From Chrysochromulina parva (Eukaryota; Haptophyta; Prymnesiales; Chrysochromulinaceae): a DNA stretch of 21,736 nt. Below, piece by piece: positions 1 through 6,781 of this stretch. The position numbers were made by a program, and so were the translations under genes. Under the pieces are notes generated by a model. That model saw only the letters and a list, made by a program, of their open reading frames with translations, made no database searches and was not told the DNA's origin. The stretch lies in NCBI GenBank assembly GCA_002887195.1, contig PJAB01000710.1, positions 1-21,736 on the forward strand. The letters are read 5' to 3'. Every line of letters begins with the position of its first letter. Positions within the stretch are counted from its first letter, which is position 1.

Positions 1-111
1 CAGCTCGCCATCCTCGGAGGCGGTCTCAATGTAGTTGAGGAAGGCGTTGCCGTCTTTCAGCTGCTTCGCGCGCGCCTGCACCGTCTGCTTCGACTGCCCG
101 ATGCTCGCCAT
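1..111 (-). CDS. 5' end of an unidentified protein-coding gene (partial)
   Basis: Reading the minus strand from an ATG at 111-109, 37 codons stay open to the left edge. Third positions are almost all G or C, as in the confident genes of this window, which supports real coding. The visible N-terminus begins MASIGQSKQTVQARAKQLKD and continues hydrophilic, with an acidic end (ASEDGEL); there is no signal peptide or membrane segment. The start is preceded by a C-rich context (gcccagccc). I do not recognise the family from 37 residues. It is divergent from the acetyltransferase at 387, with about 275 bp between the two starts, so the two may share a promoter region. Nothing can be said about function. 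Confidence 0.5.
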   Translation of the reverse strand, partial: MASIGQSKQTVQARAKQLKDGNAFLNYIETASEDGEL

Positions 112-163
112 GGGCTGGGCAGCCTAGCGCAGCATTTGATTTTACCCAACCCCAGGTTTCTGT

Positions 164-183
164 CCCCCAGGAGTCCCTGGGGG
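164..183. repeat. Short hairpin in the divergent intergenic region
   Basis: cccccagg at 164-171 is followed after four bases by its exact complement cctggggg at 176-183. The surrounding 112-386 region holds several further cccagga-type words (for example around 270-290), giving a small cluster of C-rich imperfect repeats between the two divergent genes. No gene is visible in this spacer. Confidence 0.5.
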
Positions 184-359
184 GAACGATTTCGTCCTGG
201 GACATTTCCGAGGGTTTTCCTCGCATCTCCAATAGCACTCCTGGGTTTCGGTTTCGGCTCCCAAGCGGCCCCAGGAATCCCCCCAGGAATTGTAAAGGGT
301 GGGGAAAGTACATGTAAATACGGCTCAAGGCCGCGGTCGCACACCTTCAAGGCTTCAAC

Positions 360-365
360 TATAAA
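360..365 (+). promoter_or_regulatory. TATA-like box upstream of the GNA1-type gene
   Basis: The sequence tataaa occurs 21 bases before the ATG at 387. If it is a real TATA box, transcription would start at about or just after 387, and translation would then begin at the downstream in-frame ATGs at 519 or 537. This bears on whether the hydrophobic N-terminal segment is made. It is a motif match only. Confidence 0.3.
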
Positions 366-386
366 TGGCCAAAAGTCGTGTCGGCG

Positions 387-1541
387 ATGCAACTCGTTGG
401 CACCGACGCAGCGCAGCAGGCTCGCCATGTGGTTACCTTTGTCCTGATACTAGTCTCCATCTGGGTGCTTTTGCTATGCAATTCTTGGTTCTCTGTTTTG
501 CATCGGGCGGGTACCTTCATGCAGAGGAGCCTTTTCATGAAAAGCAAAAGTCTGCTTTGCGTGCGTGATGCTGTCGCAGATGATGGTGTTGCACTACGGC
601 ACGGCACGGGGTGCAAAGCCGACAGCTCGTTTGAAATTCGGCTGCGCTCACTATCTTCCTGCCAGCGAATTCTCGTGCTATCTGACTCGCACGGTGGCAT
701 CCTCGCGGCGGCAAGCCTGCTCCTTGAGCACAAGTGCGCACGTGGGGGCAGGGCAGCTGGCCACATGCGAGCGTTGCTTCCTGCTTTTGGCAATGCTACG
801 TTGATAACGGACCTGTTGCGCATCGCTCGTGAGAACGAATGCTACAAGGTGATCGTGAACGCTCCACCCACGCTCGTGCCTCTCCTGGACAGCTTGGGCT
901 TTGTGCGCAAAGAGCTGACGATGGTGGCGCCGCTGGACAGTCGTTCTGAAAAGATGTCGGCAGCGTGCCGCGTACCTCGCACTCCGCACGCGCTGGCCAT
1001 AGCAGGGTACACAGTGCGGCCTCTCGAAGAGTCCGACGGCGCCGACGCATACGTGCACCTGTTGAGTCAGTTGAGCTGCGCGCCAACCATCAGCGATGAA
1101 GTCTTCCGACGGCAGCTGGCTCGGCAGCGAGACACAGGCAGCAAGCACGTCACGTATGTGGTCGAGGGCCCGTGCACAGCGCGGTCGACTCCCTCGTGTG
1201 GCCGTCTCCCACACAACCGACACGAGGTGGGGGAGGAGGTGCGCACGCCACTGTGCGGATGTGCCACGATCATTCTCGAGGAGGATGTGCTCAGCACTTG
1301 GGATGGTTGCAGTGGCGGCCGTCCGGTGGCCCTTATCGAGGATGTCGTCGTCGACGAGCGCGAGCGTGGCACCGGGCTCGGCCGCGCGCTCCTCCGTGCC
1401 GTGATCGAGATCTGCGAGGAAGCTGGCTGCGCGAGTGCGGTGCTCAACTGCTCTGAAGCGAACGCACCCTTTTACCTGAAGTGCGGCTTTGCGGAGGCGG
1501 CCGGCGGAGAGGCGTGCTACGCAGCTTATCTGGACGATTGA
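387..1541 (+). CDS. GNA1-type (glucosamine-phosphate) N-acetyltransferase with tandem GNAT domains
   Basis: A 384-residue protein. The second half (about 207-384) is a good GNAT domain of the glucosamine-6-phosphate N-acetyltransferase type: it opens with GYTVRPLEESD, has the central strand ALIEDVVVDE, the acetyl-CoA loop RERGTGLG (R325, G328, G330), and the closing NCSEANAPFYLKCGF. Such enzymes transfer acetyl from acetyl-CoA to GlcN-6-P on the way to UDP-GlcNAc. The first half (about 58-183) follows the same template (VRDAVADDG, ILAAASLLLEHK, ENECYKVIVN, LDSLGFVRKEL), but the acetyl-CoA loop is replaced by PAFGNATLI, so it is probably not catalytic. A roughly 25-residue insertion (262-287) interrupts the second domain. 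A hydrophobic stretch at about 14-36 could be a membrane anchor, but its codons are less GC-rich than the rest and a TATA-like box lies just upstream, so the real start may be ATG 519 or 537. Stop TAA at 315 closes the frame upstream. The family is clear; the exact substrate is inferred. Confidence 0.8.
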   Translation: MQLVGTDAAQQARHVVTFVLILVSIWVLLLCNSWFSVLHRAGTFMQRSLFMKSKSLLCVRDAVADDGVALRHGTGCKADSSFEIRLRSLSSCQRILVLSDSHGGILAAASLLLEHKCARGGRAAGHMRALLPAFGNATLITDLLRIARENECYKVIVNAPPTLVPLLDSLGFVRKELTMVAPLDSRSEKMSAACRVPRTPHALAIAGYTVRPLEESDGADAYVHLLSQLSCAPTISDEVFRRQLARQRDTGSKHVTYVVEGPCTARSTPSCGRLPHNRHEVGEEVRTPLCGCATIILEEDVLSTWDGCSGGRPVALIEDVVVDERERGTGLGRALLRAVIEICEEAGCASAVLNCSEANAPFYLKCGFAEAAGGEACYAAYLDD

Positions 1542-1707
1542 GCGCACGTGGCTTGGGGTGGGCCAGACTTTCAAGACAGTTTGGTACCGGGGCACCGGCG
1601 TAACGTTACGGTGCCGGGTAGGGGTGACCCATGCGGTAGTAAGCGGCGAGAAAGTGTTCACAGCCTATGGTTTAATTCACAGACGCGTCTCGCTGCAGGC
1701 GCCGGCG

Positions 1708-4700
1708 ATGAGCGCCCCGTCGCAATGCAGCGTCGAGGTCATTGGGATCGACCAGATCCTTCCGAGCGAGATCAGCCTTTGCATCCTGCGACGCTTGCGC
1801 GGTGCGGAGCTGGCTGTCGCGTGCGCCGCGAGCAGCGTTTGGGCTCGGCTGGTGCGCTCCGAACGCCTGTGGCGTAAAGCGTGCGAGCATCGGTGGCCTT
1901 GTGCATTTGCTGGCCCACTCGGGCGGCTAACACGAGCGGCCGGCATGCCCGCGCCGATCACCATGCCACCGTGGGTCTGCATTCCCTCTATCCAGCCCGA
2001 GCAGATGCATCCATCGTACGTCTCCTCTCCTCATACCCCATTTCTGCCGTCGCCACCTTCATCAAGCTCAAGCGAAGCGGCTTGGCGCACCTTCTACTTG
2101 GAGCACGACGCACACGAGATCTACAGCTTATCGCACGACGCGAGTGCGTGCCGGCCTGAGCAGCAGCGCGCCGAGCAGCGCGCCCTCGACCTGGCGCTCA
2201 TGGCGCTCGATGGTTGGCTTCCATCACCGCTGAGTGCTTTCACTGTGGAGCACCGGCCTGCAGCGGCGCTCGTGCGGCGGCGCGGCGCCTCGCTCGGTGT
2301 GCGCTACCTGCAGCTCGGGATCAAAAGCGTAGGCATACCTGCGTCCGAGCGTGAGAGCCTCGACCGGGAGAGCCTCGCGATTTTGGATCTCGTGTGCCGA
2401 GATCCAAAATCTGGACAGTCCAGGCCACGGGTGAGCGCCATGCGCGAGTGCACCCCTGCTGCCGCAGCCTGCTGCCCCCTTCGTTCATTGGGGGTGTCGC
2501 ACCCGACGATGCCCGCGTCTAGCTTCTTTATGCCCACGCTTCTTCGGACGCTCCGGCAAGCATCGGCGCAGCTGCGTGTGCTCGACCTGTCGCACAGCCC
2601 TGTGCGTGCCAGCGGCGCGGCGCTGATTGGCCTCGAGCTGCGCCCTCGCCGCGCACTCCCGTGCGTCGAGAGCCTGGGCCTCGCCTCCTGCGAGCTTGGC
2701 GACGCTGGCGTGTCCTACCTCGTCGAGGCTCTTCACGGGTATGCTCCACTGCGAACGCTCGACGTTGCGCAGAATAAGATTGGTCCGCTGGGTGGAGAGA
2801 AGCTCGGTTCGCTGCTCGTGCCGCTCGAAGGTCCCTTCGAGGGTCCCTCGTCGAACGATGCCGCCGCGCAGGACGCCGTCATGGGCGACGACGTGGACGA
2901 GGATGAGGAGGATGAGGAGGACGGCGAGGACGGCGAGAACGGCGGCGAGAATGACGAAAAGACGCCTGCGGGTGTGAATGGCGTCTCTTCGGCAGGTGTG
3001 AATGACGAAGAGACACCTGCGGGAGGTGTGAGTGCTGCCGTGAGCGCCTCCGCGCCGTCCGCCGCTTCGCTCGCCGGAGACGGCGTGAGCGCTGCCGTGA
3101 GCACCATGCAGTCGGCCGATGTGATGGAAGCGCTCACGGCAGCGCTCATGCCTCCTCTGATGCCCATGACAGCGCCCACGCTACCCGCCGAAGCTATGGA
3201 AGTCGACAGCAGCATGGCCGGGGCCTTCTTGGCGACCCCTGCCGATCAGTGGCCCATACCAACGGAGATGCCAACGGAGATACCGACCGAGTCCTCGCAC
3301 CGCCCTGCGCCCACGCCCGCGCCGACACCTCGGCTACGTGTGCCTCGGCGGCGCGGCGTGGGTACGCGCCTTGCCGTCCTCGAGGTGTCTTTCAATCCTC
3401 TCGGGGAGGAGGGTCTGACGCCGCTAGCCGAGGGCGCGCTCGTCAGCAACACATTGCGCTGCCTCGGATGCCGGTACATCAACCGCGATCCCCACGCTGC
3501 CGATGGACGGCTCGAGGCTTTCCCTCTCACGCCCCTGCTCGCCGCTGGCTCCTTGCGCTCCCTCGACCTCTCATACAACTTCATCGCGGCGTCACTCTCC
3601 TCGTCGGTGGATGACCTGCGAGAGGCGATCGCAGGCAACATGTCGCTGCGCTCGCTTTCTCTCCGGCGCTGCTGTATTGGTGGCTGGCGGCGTGCGCGCG
3701 CCATCGCGCGCGGCCTTGGGCGCAATGCCTCCCTCACCTCCGTCGATCTGGGCTACAACGGACTGGGGGCCGCCGCACAGCCCGCACAGCCCGCCGAGAG
3801 CGCGCAGCACTTTGAGGCCGTGGCGGCAAGCTGGCTGGGCGGCGGCGCGGCCACGTGGGTAGGTCGCGTGCCTGCCCCTGGCACGGCGGGTCGACCGCCA
3901 CTGCCGCGCCTCTCACTTGCAGTCGACGCACTATGTGAGGCGCTCCGAGAGAATCGCACGCTACGCTTCCTGGGCCTCGCCCATAACCTGCTGGGCGATC
4001 TCGGTGCTCTCGCGGTCGTTGGAACGGCGCTCGTGTCACCCTCCCTTACAGCGATCGATCTGCGTTCAAATGGAATCTCGCGTGCCGCGCTCACGAAGAT
4101 CACGCAGGCACTCGCACCGAGCAGAGTGCTGTGGCAGCCCGCCGCGCCACTGCACCCGCCGCCCGCAGGCGCGCCGCCACATCCCGCTTGGATGTGTCCC
4201 TTTCCGGAGAACATCGTCGACGCCCACGATCGCGCCGGCAGCGCTCCCACGCACGCAGCTCCGAGTGCCTTGACGAGTGACCTCGAGGACGCGACTGTTG
4301 GCTCGGGGGCGTCGGGGGCGTCGGCCATCGAGGAGCGTCGTCGATCGCTCGTGTTCGTCGACTTGCGCAATAACGCCTTGACAGAGATGCTCAGGGCGGC
4401 TGTCGACACCGCCGACGATGCCAACGGCCTTCTCCCTTGCCCTCCCGAGAGCGGCGGTACGGGTGGCGGCGGGAGCAGCAGTAGCAGCGGCGGCAGCGGC
4501 GGCAGCAGTAGCAGCGGCGACGGCGGCGCCGGCGCCGGCGCCACGTCATCGGTGCCACGCCCGGGTGCCCCCATTCCGGGTCCCAGTTCGGGTCCCGAGC
4601 TCGCGACCGTCCCGTCCGCATCGGCCACTGCCCTCGCATCCAAAATGACTCCCAGGCCCGCGCCGCTTCCTTCGGTCACTTGGTCGGCTCGTGAGATCCA

Positions 4701-5805
4701 CGCGGCGGTCCATGTGGATGATGGGGATGACGAAACTGACGAAACCGCCGAGCGGGTCTCTGTGGCGCGCGGCGGCGGCGCAGCTGACCTCGGCCTCCCC
4801 GACGTAGGAGCCAACGCCATAGCCATGGACGTGTCTCTCGGCCCCTTTCATGCGTCACCTCAGCCTGACGCGCGCTTTCGGAGACAGTTTTGGGCGAGCG
4901 GGAATGAAGGCCCCCCTGCGCTCAGTGCGATCACGAGCGCGCTGGCAGCACTGCCGGCGAGCTCGCACACGCTGTGGCCGCTCGAGGCTGGCCTGGGTCG
5001 GCGCCAGCACGCCAGGCGCGCATGCCCCCACTACATGGGCCGACAAGAGGAACTCAACCCGGGCATGAGACACATCCTTGTGGACTGGCTCTACGAGCTG
5101 TATGACGAGCTCGAGCTCTCGACGGAGGTACTCCTTCAGGGCACGTACCATGTCGACCGCTTCCTGTCGACGCAGCACGTGCCGCGCGATGCGCTTCAGC
5201 TCGTAGGTGCCGTCAGCCTCATGCTCGCGTCCAATCACTTTTGCAAGCTGCCGCACCAGGACGGGGATCCGCCAATGCGAGAGCACTCCCTCAATCACGC
5301 GGACGACGTCGTCTACTGGACAGATGGCACCTACACGGTCGAGCAGGTGGTCGAGATGGAGGCGCGCGTGCTCTTCGGCTTCGAGGTAGGCGAATGGGAG
5401 TCGCCCCTGCACTTCCTTACGCTTGCGTGCGCCTCTGCGACGCTTCCCGACGTCACCATCTCTTTGGCGGTCGAGTTGCTCGTTGTATGCGCTAAGGAGT
5501 ACACGCTACTGCGGGTGCACCCAAGGCTCATTGCCGCGTGCGCCCTCTACTTGGCTGTGAAGAATACCCGCACGAGCACCATGGCTGTGAAGAGCACCAT
5601 GCTCGCAGGCGCCCCGCCGACGCAAGAGATCGCGTGGACGTCGGAGCTCGCCTCGCGTTGTGGCTACCCGACGGCTGTTATCAAGGAGCACATCTCTCGC
5701 GAGTTTTGCATGCTCGATGGCAAGGAGCTACGCTGCCGCTCCTGCGCAAGCGGCCGCACGGTGCGTGACCGGCCCATCCACATCTTACTATTCACTCACG
5801 GCTGA
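1708..5805 (+). CDS. F-box / leucine-rich-repeat / cyclin fusion protein
   Basis: A 1365-residue single open frame; ATG 1708 is the first ATG in it. Residues 15-63 form an F-box (ILPSEISLCILRRLRG...VWARLVRSERLWRKAC), which in known proteins binds Skp1 in SCF ubiquitin ligases. Leucine-rich repeats follow in two blocks, about 288-372 (LRVLDLS, LRTLDVAQNKIG) and 552-801 (LAVLEVSFNPLG, LRSLDLSYNFI, LTSVDLGYNGLG, LRFLGLAHNLLG, LTAIDLRSN). They are separated by an Asp/Glu tract near 393-425 and an Ala/Pro/Thr linker. A Gly/Ser tract lies at about 912-946. From about 1105 there is an A/B-type cyclin: MRHILVDWLYELYDELE, the LQLVG helix, EMEARVL, then a C-terminal cyclin fold. The RxL-docking positions of cyclin A are kept (M1120, L1124, W1127, Q1164), but the CDK-contacting Lys of the ASK motif is Asn (N1176), while the partner Glu (E1218) remains. 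A possible intron at 5761-5837 could change the extreme C-terminus. Architecture recalls animal cyclin F, with LRRs added. A role in cell-cycle proteolysis is inference. Confidence 0.85.
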   Translation: MSAPSQCSVEVIGIDQILPSEISLCILRRLRGAELAVACAASSVWARLVRSERLWRKACEHRWPCAFAGPLGRLTRAAGMPAPITMPPWVCIPSIQPEQMHPSYVSSPHTPFLPSPPSSSSSEAAWRTFYLEHDAHEIYSLSHDASACRPEQQRAEQRALDLALMALDGWLPSPLSAFTVEHRPAAALVRRRGASLGVRYLQLGIKSVGIPASERESLDRESLAILDLVCRDPKSGQSRPRVSAMRECTPAAAACCPLRSLGVSHPTMPASSFFMPTLLRTLRQASAQLRVLDLSHSPVRASGAALIGLELRPRRALPCVESLGLASCELGDAGVSYLVEALHGYAPLRTLDVAQNKIGPLGGEKLGSLLVPLEGPFEGPSSNDAAAQDAVMGDDVDEDEEDEEDGEDGENGGENDEKTPAGVNGVSSAGVNDEETPAGGVSAAVSASAPSAASLAGDGVSAAVSTMQSADVMEALTAALMPPLMPMTAPTLPAEAMEVDSSMAGAFLATPADQWPIPTEMPTEIPTESSHRPAPTPAPTPRLRVPRRRGVGTRLAVLEVSFNPLGEEGLTPLAEGALVSNTLRCLGCRYINRDPHAADGRLEAFPLTPLLAAGSLRSLDLSYNFIAASLSSSVDDLREAIAGNMSLRSLSLRRCCIGGWRRARAIARGLGRNASLTSVDLGYNGLGAAAQPAQPAESAQHFEAVAASWLGGGAATWVGRVPAPGTAGRPPLPRLSLAVDALCEALRENRTLRFLGLAHNLLGDLGALAVVGTALVSPSLTAIDLRSNGISRAALTKITQALAPSRVLWQPAAPLHPPPAGAPPHPAWMCPFPENIVDAHDRAGSAPTHAAPSALTSDLEDATVGSGASGASAIEERRRSLVFVDLRNNALTEMLRAAVDTADDANGLLPCPPESGGTGGGGSSSSSGGSGGSSSSGDGGAGAGATSSVPRPGAPIPGPSSGPELATVPSASATALASKMTPRPAPLPSVTWSAREIHAAVHVDDGDDETDETAERVSVARGGGAADLGLPDVGANAIAMDVSLGPFHASPQPDARFRRQFWASGNEGPPALSAITSALAALPASSHTLWPLEAGLGRRQHARRACPHYMGRQEELNPGMRHILVDWLYELYDELELSTEVLLQGTYHVDRFLSTQHVPRDALQLVGAVSLMLASNHFCKLPHQDGDPPMREHSLNHADDVVYWTDGTYTVEQVVEMEARVLFGFEVGEWESPLHFLTLACASATLPDVTISLAVELLVVCAKEYTLLRVHPRLIAACALYLAVKNTRTSTMAVKSTMLAGAPPTQEIAWTSELASRCGYPTAVIKEHISREFCMLDGKELRCRSCASGRTVRDRPIHILLFTHG
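2379..2411. repeat. Perfect 12-bp inverted repeat inside the cyclin-fusion gene
   Basis: gattttggatct at 2379-2390 is repeated in exact inverted form (agatccaaaatc) at 2400-2411, with a nine-base loop. It is AT-richer than the surrounding coding sequence and lies in the linker between the F-box and the first LRR block. Confidence 0.8.
3086..3148. repeat. Perfect 17-bp inverted repeat inside the cyclin-fusion gene
   Basis: tgagcgctgccgtgagc at 3086-3102 has its exact reverse complement at 3132-3148, with a 29-base loop. A near-copy in direct orientation (tgagtgctgccgtgagc) begins at 3029. The arms encode Ala/Val/Ser-rich linker (VSAAVS and LTAAL). Confidence 0.85.
4443..4545 (+). repeat. Low-complexity Gly/Ser/Ala-coding tract
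   Basis: Runs of ggc, agc and agt codons encode a flexible Gly/Ser linker that ends in GAGAGA. It separates the second LRR block from the cyclin domain and is a likely site of replication slippage. Confidence 0.85.
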
Positions 5806-5837
5806 ATGGCCTTGCCGTGCCTACTTGGGCTCTACAG
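5761..5837 (+). other. Possible 3' intron of the cyclin-fusion gene
   Basis: A canonical donor (cacg|gtgcgt) at 5761 and acceptor (ctctacag|gctc) ending at 5837 bound a 77-bp stretch, close in size to the supported 74-bp intron at 12705. Removing it would replace the last 15 residues with a new tail, in frame from 5838 and open to TAA at 6075-6077. The later part of that tail has codons unlike the genes here, so the case is undecided. Confidence 0.3.
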
Positions 5838-6781
5838 GCTCTTGCGGGAGTCCAGCGGGTGCGACTGTCGCCCCGCACGCTCGGGCGCTGGTTCTCGAGT
5901 CCTGATCTCTTCGAATCTTCGTGTGTACCGTACTACGGTTTACGCCGAACGCTTACACAGATATCTTATACAGCGCTTCTGTTAATGTCGTTTTCGGTTT
6001 TGGCCCAACGCAACGCTTACGAGCTCGGTGAACAACGGCGCGAGCGATGTCCGATGAAGTGCGAACGTAGCACGTAAACTTATGGACTTATCGGTACCGA
6101 AACTTATACCGAAAACTCCTAAACTGTCTCGTCACGCGTCCGCGACGCGGAACGGAACGCAGGTACGCAGCGCTGCGCCTATGCGTACAACGGGTAGCAT
6201 TCGGACGACGAAACGGATTATCGTGACGTTGCCGTGGTAGACGCCCGCGTTCCGCCACGCCCCGGCACCGCCCTAAAATAGTGTATCGCGTGACCCGGGG
6301 ACGCCGGGCGCCGCGGGCCGTCGAGGCCTCCGTCGGCCGACGCCAGCACGCGAACGCCACGCCGTGTCGCGGCAACCGGTCGCGGTCTCGCGAGGTCGCG
6401 AGGGGCGAGCGACGCGACGGTCGGGTGTGTCCGCCCGGCCGTCCCGGGGGTTCCGTCGCGGGCGTGCGGGCGAGCTCGTTCGCGAACGCTCGGCGCGTCT
6501 CGGGTACGGGTAGGGTACGGGTTACGCCCCCGGCCCCGCGCGCTCGCCGTCCGGGCTCCCCGCGCGTCCCGCACTGCGCTACGAGAAGTGCCAGGGCGCG
6601 CCTGCCGCGCTCGGCGGACTGCGGTTCGCTTCCGTCTTCGTAGCGGATCGTCGAAACTATCATGCGACGCTAAGTACAATCGAAATCGGTGTGGAGACGG
6701 ACGCGCATGCGGCGGAGCTTACTGGAACTGACGTGCGCACGACGCGATACGGCACGACGCTGCCCTGTACGATTCTAGTGC
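5806..6781. other. Intergenic region with CpG-dense island, no convincing gene
   Basis: This lies between the convergent ends of the cyclin-fusion and filamin-repeat genes. From about 6100 to 6660 the sequence is extremely rich in CG dinucleotides: 14 in the 60 bases of 6301-6360. Open frames exist on both strands, but their products are Arg/Pro/Ala-rich with no recognisable domain, as expected when CG-rich DNA is translated by chance. The flanks (5900-6090 and 6660-6780) are much less GC-rich. I see no tRNA, snRNA or rRNA. Confidence 0.6.
6502..6521 (+). other. G-quadruplex motif
   Basis: Four runs of GGG separated by loops of 3, 2 and 3 bases (gggtacgggtagggtacggg) fit the usual G-quadruplex pattern. 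It sits within the CpG-dense island. Confidence 0.6.

Noticed and set aside
1489..1707. N-terminal extension of the cyclin-fusion frame upstream of 1708
   Set aside because: It has no ATG, overlaps the end of the acetyltransferase gene, and adds no domain; the F-box follows closely after ATG 1708.
6088..6663. Long minus-strand open frame in the CpG-dense region (191 codons), and the overlapping plus-strand frame 6281-6643
   Set aside because: Both products are Arg/Pro/Ala-rich with no domain. Open frames on both strands are expected in CG-dense DNA, because stop codons are AT-rich.
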